A stretch of 64,000 bases of DNA from Verrucomicrobiia bacterium. Its GTDB lineage: Bacteria; Verrucomicrobiota; Verrucomicrobiia; Palsa-1439. The stretch is taken from assembly GCA_035577545.1 (NCBI GenBank), contig DATLVI010000015.1, positions 1 through 64,000 of the forward strand. The letters run 5' to 3'. A program made the translations under genes and the position numbers. The notes under the pieces were generated by a model. The model was not told where the DNA came from and made no database searches. It was given only the letters and a program-made list of their open reading frames with translations. Shown one piece after another: positions 7,987 to 17,561 of the stretch (its first letter is position 1; the number at the start of each line of letters is the position of its first letter).

Positions 7987-8826
7987 CTAGCGTTTTTTCG
8001 CAGTGGGCGAACCGCGGACGACCAGGACTGGTAACCCGGCGCGGTCGACGATTTCGCGGGTGATATTGCCCATGATATAGACGCGCAGGCGGTCGCGGGC
8101 CGGGGAGGAACCGGAGACGACGAGGTCGTAGTCGGCGCGTCGCAGCTCCTGGAGGAGTTCATCGAGGACGAGCCCATGGTGCAGGCGGACCTCGCAGTGG
8201 ACGCCCATTTTCTCGAGCAGTTCTTTTTGGTGGCGCAGGCTACGGCCGAGTTTGGAATTGGATTGCAACATCTGGCTGACGTTCTCTTCGGATTTGACGA
8301 GGTTGGCGTAAACGGCGGGCGGTTCCGCGAGGACGTGCAGGAGATCAACCGGGGCATTCACGCGGCGGGCGAGTTCACCGGCGAATTGGACGGTTGCGTC
8401 CGACTGCGCGGCGCCGCTGGTGCAGAGGAGAATGCGGCGCAACGCGGAGCGCTCGCCGAGGACGACGAGGACGGGCGGTTCGATTGACTCGATGATTTTG
8501 TAGGCGCGGGCCGACATGCACAAAGGGCCGAGGAGCCCTTTGCGGGCAGCGCCGATCACCACGAGGTCGTATTTGGTTTCCTGAGTGGCCTTGATGATCT
8601 CGGGTACGGGGCGGCCGGTCCTGGTGATCAACTCGGCGGTGAACTGGTGCTCCTTCAGGATTTCCTGGGCTCGACGAAGCGCCTGCGAAACCGTTTCTGT
8701 CTGGCTGTTTTTTTCGACGATTCCGAGGATGGATGTTTCCGCCTGGTATGCGGCGGCGATCAACGCGCCAAATCGCACGGCGTTCTCCGCCTGGCTTGAT
8801 CCGTCGGTGCAGAAGAGGATTTTCAT
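7987..8826 (-). CDS. Tandem-domain universal stress protein
   Basis: 279 residues with two UspA domains. The first starts MKILFCTDGSSQAENAV and ends near VVIGAARKGLLGP. The second starts near RRILLCTSGAAQSDATV and ends with VVSGSSPARDRLRVYIMG and PVLVVRG. The G-S-type phosphate loop of ATP-binding Usp proteins is visible near the end of domain 2. Cytoplasmic. The neighbouring TauE gene upstream lies 15 bases away, so co-transcription is likely. Confidence 0.85.
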   Translation of the reverse strand: MKILFCTDGSSQAENAVRFGALIAAAYQAETSILGIVEKNSQTETVSQALRRAQEILKEHQFTAELITRTGRPVPEIIKATQETKYDLVVIGAARKGLLGPLCMSARAYKIIESIEPPVLVVLGERSALRRILLCTSGAAQSDATVQFAGELARRVNAPVDLLHVLAEPPAVYANLVKSEENVSQMLQSNSKLGRSLRHQKELLEKMGVHCEVRLHHGLVLDELLQELRRADYDLVVSGSSPARDRLRVYIMGNITREIVDRAGLPVLVVRGSPTAKKR

Positions 8827-8841
8827 GGGATGCGTGTCGCC

Positions 8842-9765
8842 TTATTTGAAATGATGACCTGTCATCAGGCTATAAATGATCAGCCCGGCTCCGAGAAGCG
8901 GCAGGGGTATGAAGGCCAACCGGATGCGGACGCCGTGAAAGTATTGGGTCAAGGTCGCGCCGATTTGCGCGCCGATGGCGGCGCCTGTGTGCATGACCAG
9001 GGCGATCAGGATGTCGACGTTACCTTTGAGCGCATGCGTGAAGGTCCCGTAACTGGCGGAGATTATGATTTCAAACAGATCGGTTCCGACGGCGATATGC
9101 GTGGGCACGCCGAGGATGTAGACCATGGCGGGCATGCGAATGTAGCCCGCGCCGCCGCCGAGGAATCCGCTGAACATGCCACCGACATAGGATACGACCA
9201 GAATCGTCCACAAGGAGATTTGCTTGATGCCGGAATTGGGCAGGGAAATCATCGGCGGGAGATGAAAGCGCTGGAAGTTTTTGGCGATGTAGGCGAGGGC
9301 CGAGTGGTCGCGCCGGGGTTTGCCGCCAGAAGATTTGCCGGTGGTTTCCTTTCCCATCTTCAGGGTTTGCCAGCACTCCCAGGCGATGAACGTTGAAATA
9401 CCAACCAGCACGACGACGAACGCGATGGCGACCACCAGGTCCACATTGTTGTGTCGCTTCAACTGCTGGATGAGTTGCGCCCCTGTCTCGACGCCGACGA
9501 TGGTGGCGGCGGCCATGATCAAGCCGAGCTTGATATCCACGTTGCCCAGCACGCGATGTTTCTTGGCCGCGACGATGGATTTTCCGACGATGTGCGCGAG
9601 GTCCGTGCCCACGACGAAATTCATCGGCACACCGAAAAAGAACAGCGCCGGTCCCGCCAGGAAACTTCCCCCAACGCCAAAAAAGCCGCCACAGATCCCG
9701 ACGATGAATCCGACGGCGATGAGGTAAACGGGATGGATGTGGGTGCCTGAGATCAGGAAATCCAT
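8842..9765 (-). CDS. TauE/SafE-family sulfite or organosulfur exporter
   Basis: 307 residues with about eight membrane segments in two halves, each carrying the family's glycine-rich motif (GICGGFFGVGGSFLAGPALF near residue 25 and GGMFSGFLGGGAGYIRMP near 195). Members of this family move small anions such as sulfite or sulfoacetate. Substrate cannot be told here. It follows a small membrane-protein gene by three bases, and the pair probably works together. Confidence 0.85.
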   Translation of the reverse strand: MDFLISGTHIHPVYLIAVGFIVGICGGFFGVGGSFLAGPALFFFGVPMNFVVGTDLAHIVGKSIVAAKKHRVLGNVDIKLGLIMAAATIVGVETGAQLIQQLKRHNNVDLVVAIAFVVVLVGISTFIAWECWQTLKMGKETTGKSSGGKPRRDHSALAYIAKNFQRFHLPPMISLPNSGIKQISLWTILVVSYVGGMFSGFLGGGAGYIRMPAMVYILGVPTHIAVGTDLFEIIISASYGTFTHALKGNVDILIALVMHTGAAIGAQIGATLTQYFHGVRIRLAFIPLPLLGAGLIIYSLMTGHHFK

Positions 9766-9768
9766 GAC

Positions 9769-10017
9769 TTACCTCTCGCGGCTTCGAATCATCCGTAGCA
9801 GCCCGGTGGTTAACATTTCCAAAGCGACGCCCTGCACGATGATCAACACGAGCGCCACGAATGCATAGAGGGTTTTGTTCTGGTCGAAGATGTGTTTGAT
9901 CCAGCCGCCGAGGAAGTGGAGGATGAGGAAGAAATAGGCGAAGACGAAGACGCTGTACACGCCCAATTCCATGAGGAACGATCCCAGCGATGCACTTTTT
10001 TGGGGGCGACCAGCCAT
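9769..10017 (-). CDS. Small two-helix membrane protein upstream of TauE
   Basis: 82 residues: a short basic N-terminus, helices at about 18-38 (YSVFVFAYFFLILHFLGG) and 48-68 (LYAFVALVLIIVQGVALEML), and a basic tail RMIRSRER. Three bases separate its stop from the TauE start, indicating translational coupling. It resembles small partner proteins found next to TauE-type exporters, but no named family is claimed. Confidence 0.7.
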   Translation of the reverse strand: MAGRPQKSASLGSFLMELGVYSVFVFAYFFLILHFLGGWIKHIFDQNKTLYAFVALVLIIVQGVALEMLTTGLLRMIRSRER

Positions 10018-10221
10018 GCAATTCCAGCGACCTTAGCCTAAAACATACAAGGTTTCCAATAATGAGTTCGGATCGACCACAAATAATGTGCAAGTCCGTC
10101 TTACGTCGTCGCGGCGGCTGGTGGAGTGCCTAGCCGTGCCACGATCGTTCAGGTAGAGGGTCTTCCCGATCGTCATCCAATATGTAGGTGTCGGAGGGTA
10201 TCCCCGCGTCGCAGGGGTTGG

Positions 10222-11988
10222 TCACGCAGCTTTCATTTTCGCCAGCGCCTTCTCCACGTCCTTCAGGGGAAGGCAATTGATGACGTCGGTTTTCGTAAGC
10301 CAGCCTTTGCGGGCGATGCCGACGCCGACGCCGAGAAACTGGAGGTCAGGGATGTTGTGGGCGTCGGGGTTGATGGCGCATTTGACACCGAGTTCCTTCG
10401 CGTGTTTCCAAAGGCGCCAGTCCATGTCGAGGCGGTAGGGATGAGAATTGATTTCGATGATCTTATTGTGCTTCGCGGCGGCGGCGATGACCTGTGGCAT
10501 GTTAACGGCGTAGCCTTCGCGTTCCAGCAACAGGCGGCCCGTCGGATGACCGAGTATCGTTACCCGCGGATGAGCGAGCGCTTTGCAGATGCGCTTGGTC
10601 ATCTTCTCGGCGTCCATGGTGAAGCCCTGGTGGACGCTGGCGACGACGTAGTCAAAGAGCGCGAGCGTCTGGTCATCGAAATCGAGCGAGCCGTCGGCCA
10701 GGATGTCGCACTCGGTGCCAAAGAAAATGCGGAAATCTTCTTTGGCGAATTTGACGTTCAGTTTTTTGATCTCGGCTGCCTGGAGGCGGACGCGTTTTTC
10801 GTCGAGGCCATGGGCCTGGTGTTCGGATTTGCTATGGTCGGCGATGCCGAGATACTCCAAGCCCAAATCCAGCGCTGCCTGAGCCATGGCCTCCACGGTC
10901 TCGATGCCATCGCTCCAGGTTGAGTGGCAGTGGAAGGTGCCACGGAGATTCGACAGTTCGATCAACTTCGGCAGCTTCCCTGTTTCTGCGGCTTCGATCT
11001 CCCCCATGTCCTCGCGCAATTCGGGCTGGACGTAATCGAGCTTGAGCGCCTTGTAGAGGTCCTCCTCGGTCTTGCACTTGATGGAACTGCCCAGTTCCTT
11101 TGCGCTTTTCTCTTTCTCCCCGGCAGGCGAGAAACCGTATTCATTGAGCGAAAGATTCTTCAACTTCAACGCCCGGGCGCGGAGCGCGATGTTGTGTTCC
11201 TTGCTGCCGGTGAAATAGTTGAGCGCGAAGGCGTACTGGTCATCAGTGACAACGCGGAGGTCGGCCTGGATGCCACCCCTCAAAACCACGCTGGCTTTCG
11301 TCTCGCCCTTCACGCTGACGCTGAGGATGCCGGGCATTTCGGCGAAGTCCTCGATGATCGCCGGGGCATTCTTCGGCTTGGCGCTGACAAGGAAGTCGAT
11401 GTCGCCAATGGTTTCGCGGCAACGGAGCAGGCTGCCAGCGATGCTGCAGCGAATAACGCCCTCGTGCGATCGCAGCGCTTCGATGATCGGCTTCGCAGCG
11501 GCGTAGGCCTTGTCATAAAGATGCCGACCACTGAACTGGCGCACGAGCGCGATGCCTTCGAGTATCTTCTGCTGCGATTTCTCACCGAATCCATCAAGCG
11601 CAGCAATCTTGCCCGCTTTGCAGGCAGCCTCCAGTTTTTCGACAGAATCGACCTTGAGTTTATCGTATAAGATCTTCGCCCGCTTCGGCCCGAAGCCGGG
11701 AATCTTCAGCATCTCCAGTAAGCCTTGAGGCATGGAAGACTTCAACTCGTCATAGAACCCCAGCTTGTTCGTGGTGTACAACTCGGTGATCTTGGCTGCG
11801 AGGTCCTTACCGATGCCCTTGATGTCCGTAAGGCGCTCTTCCTTGATGAGTGTGCCGAGGTCTTCTGGCAGGCCGTCAACCATGCGCGCGGCGTTGTAGT
11901 AGGCGCGCACACGGAACGGGTTGTTGCCCTTCAGCTCCAGCAGCGCGCCGATCTCCTCGAAAACTTCCGCGATTTGCTTTTTGTCCAT
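10222..11988 (-). CDS. polX: DNA polymerase/3'-5' exonuclease PolX
   Basis: 588 residues, the normal PolX length. Order of domains: an N-terminal 8-kDa helix-hairpin-helix region (LTDIKGIGKDLAAKI, LLEMLKIPGFGPKRAKILYD), the polymerase-X palm with the metal-binding pair in GDIDFLVS and a third acid in ADLRVV, then a C-terminal PHP domain (FHCHSTWSDG, GIADHSKS, TECDIL, NPDAHN). PolX fills short gaps during base-excision repair, and the PHP part trims 3' ends. All key motifs look intact. Confidence 0.95.
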   Translation of the reverse strand: MDKKQIAEVFEEIGALLELKGNNPFRVRAYYNAARMVDGLPEDLGTLIKEERLTDIKGIGKDLAAKITELYTTNKLGFYDELKSSMPQGLLEMLKIPGFGPKRAKILYDKLKVDSVEKLEAACKAGKIAALDGFGEKSQQKILEGIALVRQFSGRHLYDKAYAAAKPIIEALRSHEGVIRCSIAGSLLRCRETIGDIDFLVSAKPKNAPAIIEDFAEMPGILSVSVKGETKASVVLRGGIQADLRVVTDDQYAFALNYFTGSKEHNIALRARALKLKNLSLNEYGFSPAGEKEKSAKELGSSIKCKTEEDLYKALKLDYVQPELREDMGEIEAAETGKLPKLIELSNLRGTFHCHSTWSDGIETVEAMAQAALDLGLEYLGIADHSKSEHQAHGLDEKRVRLQAAEIKKLNVKFAKEDFRIFFGTECDILADGSLDFDDQTLALFDYVVASVHQGFTMDAEKMTKRICKALAHPRVTILGHPTGRLLLEREGYAVNMPQVIAAAAKHNKIIEINSHPYRLDMDWRLWKHAKELGVKCAINPDAHNIPDLQFLGVGVGIARKGWLTKTDVINCLPLKDVEKALAKMKAA

Positions 11989-12018
11989 GCCAGATCTTTC
12001 GGTTCGCCCCGTGCGAAA

Positions 12019-12480
12019 TCATGAACTCGGATGTGCCGGTGGTTTCACCTGCAACGTCGAGTTCACTTCGCGCACCCCGTCGGTTTCCAGTGCGATCAGC
12101 ATCGCTCTTCCGATTTGCTGGTGGGAAGCGACGTTACCCGCCAGCGTGACGCGGCCGTCGGTGGTGTTGACGGAGATACCAAACAGGGAGAGGTCGCGTT
12201 CCATTGTATACTTGGCTTTAATCTTTGCCGTTATCGCGGCGTCCGAGGAAGCGTTGGCCATGGCCGCGCCGAAATCGCGGGCCTGACGCCGCAGGACCTT
12301 GCCGGTGCTTTTGAGTTCGTCCTGGACGTCGTCACCCCGCAGATGCCAGGCCGTCAGTTTGGCATCGACAACGTCCCACGCGTGGACCACGCGAGGATCG
12401 TTCCGCGCGACGACGAAATACCAGCCCGTTCCCGCCGTCAGGAATGCGCCGACCAAAAGCCCGATGAAGAAGTCTTTCAT
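12019..12480 (-). CDS. BON-domain protein with N-terminal membrane anchor
   Basis: 153 residues when started at MKDFFIGLLVGAFLTAG, which gives a clean signal or anchor helix; a longer frame adds 17 unlikely residues. A BON domain covers about 75-145 (AAITAKIKAKYTMERDLSLF, VNTTDGRVTLAGNVASH, VREVNSTLQV). BON domains bind membranes or lipids and occur in envelope stress proteins such as OsmY. Likely periplasmic. It is 30 bases upstream of polX on the same strand. Confidence 0.8.
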   Translation of the reverse strand: MKDFFIGLLVGAFLTAGTGWYFVVARNDPRVVHAWDVVDAKLTAWHLRGDDVQDELKSTGKVLRRQARDFGAAMANASSDAAITAKIKAKYTMERDLSLFGISVNTTDGRVTLAGNVASHQQIGRAMLIALETDGVREVNSTLQVKPPAHPSS

Positions 12481-12625
12481 ATCGTCTTTCGGCACACATC
12501 TTATCGTTGAAACCGTTCCTAGGCAATCCAACGAAAATGGTGGCGCACTGGTGCGTGGTCTCTAGGGTGATGGCCCGACGGTGACGAAACGAGAAACAAA
12601 CTGTCACCCACCACCGCGCCGCAAC

Positions 12626-13270
12626 TCAATAATCCGGATATTCGCAGTTGAGGAGTTGCGGACGGAAACGTTTGTAGGCCGAAACCGATTCACGGATGAC
12701 CGTGTGCGCGTCGATGCGTCCGCGAAAATCCTCGACGACCACTTGTCCCGCTTTTTCCAGTTCCTTGTAGATTTCGAAGAAATGGCGGATCTCGCGCAGC
12801 GTGTGCGGCGGCAACTGCGAGATGTCGGCATAGCTGGAGTAAATCGGGTCATTGGTGTGCACGGCAATGATCTTGATGTCCTCTGCCCCCGAGTCGTTCA
12901 TGGGCAACATGCCGATCGGGCGGGCCTTCATCACGCAGCCGGGAATGACCGGTTCCTGCGACAGCACAAGAACATCCAACGGGTCGTGATCGCGGCAGTA
13001 GGTCTGGGGAATGAAGCCGTAATTGCTCGGGTAGTGGACCGCGCTGTGCAGCGTGCGGCTGATGTGGAGGATGCCGTTGCGCTTGTCGAGTTCGTACTTG
13101 ATCTTGCTGCGCATCGGGCATTCGATGAACGCGTTGAGGTCTTCCGGTAATCTGTCGCCTGGGGACAAGATGTGAAAGGGGTTGTACCATGACGGCTGCA
13201 GCGCCGTGCCGTGGATTGGCGCGGATTTCTTCGATGTGGCGCCTTTGGATTTTGTAGTTTTGCGAACCAT
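12626..13270 (-). CDS. ppa: Inorganic pyrophosphatase (family I)
   Basis: 214 residues. It hydrolyses pyrophosphate to phosphate in the cytoplasm, pulling biosynthetic reactions forward. Family I signature DHDPLDVLVL with its metal-binding aspartates lies near residue 93. KIKYELDK, YPSNYGFIPQTY and the later EDIKIIAV are the other conserved blocks. An extra basic N-terminus of about 20 residues (KTTKSKGATSKKSA) is not part of the fold. Confidence 0.93.
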   Translation of the reverse strand: MVRKTTKSKGATSKKSAPIHGTALQPSWYNPFHILSPGDRLPEDLNAFIECPMRSKIKYELDKRNGILHISRTLHSAVHYPSNYGFIPQTYCRDHDPLDVLVLSQEPVIPGCVMKARPIGMLPMNDSGAEDIKIIAVHTNDPIYSSYADISQLPPHTLREIRHFFEIYKELEKAGQVVVEDFRGRIDAHTVIRESVSAYKRFRPQLLNCEYPDY

Positions 13271-13325
13271 GTCCGCGAGACTTTAGCGGACGCGACCGGC
13301 ACGCGCAACGTCAAAGCGAGACGTT

Positions 13326-13817
13326 TCAACGGGCGGCGATCTCTCGCAATTGTTTCTGGCGCATCAACCAGCGAAGTTGGCCCGTGCCGACACGCAGTTG
13401 CTCCAACTCGATGCAGGCGACGCTGGCCTTGCCCAGTGGGAAGGCTTGCGCGCTTTCCGCGCCGATCAGCGCCGCCAAATGCTCGGACAGTGCCGGCATA
13501 TGACCGACCAACAGGAGTTCGCCGTCAGAGGCCAGGGGTTTCAAGGATTTGAGCAACGCAGGAGTTGTCGTGTTGTTCGCGAGTTCCTGCAGAAACTCCA
13601 CGTCACCCGGGAACTGTAGCGCCTTTGCAGTAATCTCCGCCGTCTGGCGGGCGCGCAACATGGGGCTGCTCAGGATGCGGGAAAGTCTGACACCCAGTCC
13701 CGCAAGAGCGGCGCCGACGACCTGCGCTTCGTCCCGTCCTTCGCGTGTCAGTTCACGTTCCGCGTCACTCGACGCGACGTCGACGGCGGTGGCATGACGC
13801 AACAAGTAGAGCTTCAT
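13326..13817 (-). CDS. sixA: SixA-type phosphohistidine phosphatase
   Basis: 163 residues of the histidine phosphatase superfamily. The RHA motif (MKLYLLRHATAVD) supplies the catalytic His8. The second-site motifs SSPMLRARQTAEI and LLVGHMPALSEHL give the other Arg and His. Bacterial SixA dephosphorylates phosphohistidine in phosphorelay or PTS proteins; the substrate here is unknown. Its ATG shares one base with the leuC stop (TAATG), so the two are translationally coupled. Confidence 0.85.
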   Translation of the reverse strand: MKLYLLRHATAVDVASSDAERELTREGRDEAQVVGAALAGLGVRLSRILSSPMLRARQTAEITAKALQFPGDVEFLQELANNTTTPALLKSLKPLASDGELLLVGHMPALSEHLAALIGAESAQAFPLGKASVACIELEQLRVGTGQLRWLMRQKQLREIAAR

Positions 13818-15193
13818 TAGCTCAGGAGTTCGCGCGGGTCGGTGATGTGCCCGGTGAGGGCACTGGCGGCAACGGTGTATGGCGATGCGAGGAACACCTG
13901 CGACTCAAGATGGCCCATTCGGCCGGGGAAATTTCGGTTGGTCGCGCTGATGCACTTCATCGGTTTGTTCAACCGGCCAAAGGTATCCGTCGGCCCGCCG
14001 AGGCAGGCGGCGCAACTGGCGTTCTCGGTCATTTGCACACCCGCTTCTTCAAGGACCTGCCACACCGTGCTGGCGTTCATCTTCATTGCCTGCAACTCGC
14101 GCACAACATCGGGCGTCGCGGGCACGCCGAACGTGTCGATTTTGACCTTGTGGCCCTTGATGATCTCGGCGAACGCGAGGAAGTCGCTGGTCTTGCCGCC
14201 AGTGCATGACCCGATATAGGCCCGGTCGAGTGTGACGCTGCTCAGTTCCCTGGCGAGTTTGCGGATGCCGGGATTCGGATGGCACGCCACGGTCGGCTCG
14301 AGTTTTGAGAGGTCGAATTTCTTGTCGTAAACGAATTTCTGCTTATCGTCAGAATCGCAAAACAACGCTTCGTACTTTGCCTTCGTGCCGTTGGCCTTGG
14401 TACGTTCGTCTACATATGTAAATGTTGTTTGGTCGGGCTCGAAAATGCCGTTCTTGCCGCCCGCTTCGATGGCCATATTGGCGATGGTCATGCGGTCGTC
14501 CATATTAAGGGCTTTTGCGCCGGGGCCCTGGAATTGCATGGCCCGATAGGTTGCGCCATCGAAACCAATGTCACCGATACATTCGAGGATTACGTCCTTG
14601 GCCATAACACCCTTTTGCAATTTGCCTTCGAGCCAGAAGCGCATCGTTTCCGGCACTTTGAGAAGCAACTTGCCCGTGCCGAAAACAAAACCCGCGTCGG
14701 TATTGCCGATACCGGTGGCGAATTCGCCGAAAGCGCCCGCCATACAGGTGTGCGAATCGGTGCCGAGCAAAATCTCGCCTGGCCGCGTATGACCCTTGGC
14801 GGGCAAAGCCGTGTGGCAAACGCCCGCAAAGTTGCTGCCGTACTGGCGTTTGAGTTGGCCTTTACTGGCGTCGAACGCCCAGTGGCCGTCGGGGTCATCG
14901 ATCACGTCATAGAAATATTTCAGGCCCTGCTCGCGCACGAAGTCGCGCAAGATGTCCACGTTGCGGTTCGATTTCGAATCCGCGGTGAAAATGTAGTGGT
15001 CGGGGATGATCACGATCTTCTCTTTGTCCCATACCTTCGCATCGGCGCCGAACTCGCGCTTGAATACGCCGATGGTTCCCGGCCCGCACACATCATGGGT
15101 CATGAGAACGTCCACGTTCACCCAGACGTTGTCGCCGGGCTGTACTGATTTCTTGCCCGATGCGCGGGCCATGATCTTTTCTGTAAGCGTCAT
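13817..15193 (-). CDS. leuC: 3-isopropylmalate dehydratase large subunit (aconitase family)
   Basis: 458 residues from the ATG at 15193 (MTLTEKIMARASGKK). It catalyses isomerisation of 2- to 3-isopropylmalate in leucine synthesis with LeuD. The three cluster-binding cysteines are in GSCTGG and in the SCAACLGG motif; LLGTDSHTC and NRNFPGRMGH are also conserved. It is a HacA-like LeuC. Unusually, the small subunit leuD is about 39 kb away at 54.7 kb, and the next gene downstream is a phosphatase. Confidence 0.9.
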   Translation of the reverse strand: MTLTEKIMARASGKKSVQPGDNVWVNVDVLMTHDVCGPGTIGVFKREFGADAKVWDKEKIVIIPDHYIFTADSKSNRNVDILRDFVREQGLKYFYDVIDDPDGHWAFDASKGQLKRQYGSNFAGVCHTALPAKGHTRPGEILLGTDSHTCMAGAFGEFATGIGNTDAGFVFGTGKLLLKVPETMRFWLEGKLQKGVMAKDVILECIGDIGFDGATYRAMQFQGPGAKALNMDDRMTIANMAIEAGGKNGIFEPDQTTFTYVDERTKANGTKAKYEALFCDSDDKQKFVYDKKFDLSKLEPTVACHPNPGIRKLARELSSVTLDRAYIGSCTGGKTSDFLAFAEIIKGHKVKIDTFGVPATPDVVRELQAMKMNASTVWQVLEEAGVQMTENASCAACLGGPTDTFGRLNKPMKCISATNRNFPGRMGHLESQVFLASPYTVAASALTGHITDPRELLS

Positions 15194-15282
15194 ATTAAGG
15201 GAACTCCAAGACCTCACAGGATACACGAGCAATTGTGCCCGCGCAACATCCGCGGTACACTACGAGCATACTAGAAAAGAGA

Positions 15283-15858
15283 ATGTCGCCCCCTGCTCAC
15301 AGTCGAACCAGTAATCGCGTACGCATGGTGGTACTGGCCATTGTGTTCCCTCTATTGACGGCAACGTTATGTTGGCCGGGCTGGTACGACAATTATCATG
15401 TGGTCATTCCCGGGGAACTCTACCGTTCGGCCCAGATGTCCGCCCCGCGATTGCGTGGGCATATCGCCGAGGACGGGCTTCGCACGGTAATCAACTTACG
15501 TCCTGAGACGAACGAATTGTGGCATACGCAGGAGCAGCAGGCCTGCAAGATGGCCGGGATTGAGTTTGTTGACTTCCCACTGGCAGGCGATCGGTCGCCA
15601 TCACCCCAGCAAACCTCGGCTCTCGTGACAATTCTGCAACAGGCACGCCCCCCGATTCTCATTCACTGTGAACATGGTGCGGATCGGACGGGTTTTGCTG
15701 TGGCCCTTTATTTATCTGAAATCGCCCGCCTGCCGGAACCGCAGGCGCGCGCAGCTTTAAGCATACGCTATGGACATTTGGCGTTTACCCGCGTGGGATG
15801 TTTCGACGACGCCTTTGCGCAGTTCCGTCGGGATCGGCACTCGCCAGTTTTGCCATAG
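15283..15858 (+). CDS. Membrane-anchored dual-specificity/tyrosine-type phosphatase
   Basis: 191 residues. A hydrophobic segment at about 15-33 (MVVLAIVFPLLTATLCWPGW) anchors or exports it. The catalytic loop HCEHGADRTG holds the CX5R signature with nucleophile Cys129 and Arg135. The preceding LYRSAQMSAPRL and LRTVINLRPE match the DSP/PTP-like family. Possible substrates include phosphotyrosine and inositol phosphates. The start at 15283 is chosen over an upstream one because of a purine-rich stretch just before it. A later start at 15325 is possible. Confidence 0.8.
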   Translation: MSPPAHSRTSNRVRMVVLAIVFPLLTATLCWPGWYDNYHVVIPGELYRSAQMSAPRLRGHIAEDGLRTVINLRPETNELWHTQEQQACKMAGIEFVDFPLAGDRSPSPQQTSALVTILQQARPPILIHCEHGADRTGFAVALYLSEIARLPEPQARAALSIRYGHLAFTRVGCFDDAFAQFRRDRHSPVLP

Positions 15859-15875
15859 CACGTTACAATTCTTCC

Positions 15876-16535
15876 ATGGCTGAGATTTGGGATTTCCTGC
15901 ATTCGCCGGCCGCCGCGGCAGCCTTCAATATGGGGCTGGATGAAGCGCTGCTGCGCACGGCGGCGAAACGTGGGCGTCCGTTGGTGCGGGTTTATTCGTG
16001 GGAGAAGCCGGCGATTACGTTTGGCTACTTTCAGAAGTTTCCCGCGAATCTTGCGAATGGGCATGAAGTGGTGAGACGGCCCACGGGCGGCGGCGTGGTG
16101 TATCACGTGAAGGACACGACTTACACAGTCGTCGTGTCGCCCGGGCATTCATTGCACGCCATGAAAACCATGGACGCCTATTGCGCGTTGCATAAAGCCA
16201 TCGCCGCCGCGTTCGAAACACAACCGCGTCTCCACAAGGCGGAACTTTATTCACCGCAGGGTCAGTATGAGTGTTTCCAGAAGCCAGTGCGAGGCGATGT
16301 GGTAACTGACGGTCGCAAACTGGCCGGCGGCGCCCAGCGGCGCACGAAGTCCGGCATGCTGCACCAGGGATCCATTGATGCGAAACTTTCCGCCGAGCAC
16401 CTTAAGCGGGGATTCCGAGAAGCGCTGGGCGTCGATTTCGAGGACTACGAGGTCACAGACGCCGAGCGGGCGATTGCGGAGAAACTGGTCGTCGAGAAGT
16501 ATGCGACCGATGCCTGGAACCGGTACCTACGTTAA
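15876..16535 (+). CDS. Lipoate-protein ligase A-family protein
   Basis: 219 residues, starting MAEIWDFLHSPAA, which fits the typical start of the family. BPL/LplA fold motifs: VRRPTGGGVVYH (substrate loop) and DGRKLAGGAQRRTK (adenylate loop with the catalytic Lys). GMLHQGSID follows. Members attach lipoate or octanoate to lipoyl domains of 2-oxoacid dehydrogenases. The protein is shorter than full LplA and lacks its C-terminal domain, so it may be a transferase (LipM-like) rather than a ligase. It converges with rmuC, overlapping by nine bases. Confidence 0.8.
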   Translation: MAEIWDFLHSPAAAAAFNMGLDEALLRTAAKRGRPLVRVYSWEKPAITFGYFQKFPANLANGHEVVRRPTGGGVVYHVKDTTYTVVVSPGHSLHAMKTMDAYCALHKAIAAAFETQPRLHKAELYSPQGQYECFQKPVRGDVVTDGRKLAGGAQRRTKSGMLHQGSIDAKLSAEHLKRGFREALGVDFEDYEVTDAERAIAEKLVVEKYATDAWNRYLR

Positions 16536-17552
16536 TTTCGGCTGCTCGTTTGGTGGAAGGACGGGCTGCTCGATCTGGCCGAGTTTGGCGTCGAATTTAG
16601 CGAGGGCTTTTTCGCCCTCGGAATAACTACCCTGCGCGTTGGTGAGGTGTTTGCCGAGGACGCGGAAACTTTCCTGGACGCGCTCAAAGTCGCCGCGCAG
16701 GCGGGCGAGGGTGTTGAGGATTTCCTGGGCGCGCTCTTCGACCTGCATTCCGCGCAGGCCGAGCAGGATCGTCTGCAGGTACGCGTAGAAGCTATTTGGG
16801 GAAACGGGCACGACGCGCTTCTCCAGGGCGTAGCTGAACAGCGGTCGTTCTTCACCCGAGGCGCTCGACTCTTCCTTGATGATGGTCTCGTAGTAGACAT
16901 TTTCCGCGGGAACATACATCAGCGCGAAGTTGTAAGTGCCTTCGTCGGGCATGATGTATTTCGTTGAGATGGCATCGACGTGCTTTTTCACATCGCGCAG
17001 GAATTGTTTGCGGGCCGCGACGCGTTCGGAGTCGCTTTGCGAGTCCATGATGCGGCGGAAGTTTTCGAGCGGGAACTTCGAATCGACCGGCACGAACTTA
17101 TTGCCGATCTGGATGACGGCGTCCACCGCCTCGCCGCTGCGGAAGCGATGCTGTAATTTGAAATGCTCGGGCGGCAGGATCTGCGCGAGCAGGTCGCCGA
17201 GGAACAATTCACCCATCCCACCGCGCAGCTTCGGCGCGCGGAGAATATTCACCAGTTCGGCCGCGGCCTTGCCGACCTCGTGGATCTGCCCCACTTTTTC
17301 GCGGAGATCGCCGACAACCTTCGCGGCGTTGTCCAAGCGACTGTTCATTTGCGCACTGGATTGCTGCAGATTCTCCGAGACGGTCTGCCCAAATTTATCG
17401 AGACGCTCCTGGAAAGCGCTGACCTGCTGCTGGAGAAGCAGCAGCGACTGGTCGGGCTGCTGCGGCTTGTTGCGCTCGCGCAGCACCACGGCGATGAGCG
17501 CCGCGACCGCGACGAGCGTGAGCAGGCCAATGACAATGACTACGGATTCCAC
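16527..17552 (-). CDS. rmuC: DNA recombination protein RmuC
   Basis: 341 residues. The N-terminal helix (VVIVIGLLTLVAVAALIAVV) anchors it to the membrane. A coiled coil (about 35-90) leads into the RmuC nuclease-like domain with GGMGELFLGDLLAQILPPEH, VPVDSKFPLENF and YNFALMYVPAENVYYE. RmuC is thought to limit inversions and rearrangements. It is shorter than the E. coli protein (475 residues), mainly in the coiled coil. Confidence 0.88.
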   Translation of the reverse strand: MESVVIVIGLLTLVAVAALIAVVLRERNKPQQPDQSLLLLQQQVSAFQERLDKFGQTVSENLQQSSAQMNSRLDNAAKVVGDLREKVGQIHEVGKAAAELVNILRAPKLRGGMGELFLGDLLAQILPPEHFKLQHRFRSGEAVDAVIQIGNKFVPVDSKFPLENFRRIMDSQSDSERVAARKQFLRDVKKHVDAISTKYIMPDEGTYNFALMYVPAENVYYETIIKEESSASGEERPLFSYALEKRVVPVSPNSFYAYLQTILLGLRGMQVEERAQEILNTLARLRGDFERVQESFRVLGKHLTNAQGSYSEGEKALAKFDAKLGQIEQPVLPPNEQPKLT

Positions 17553-17561
17553 GGAGTGAAG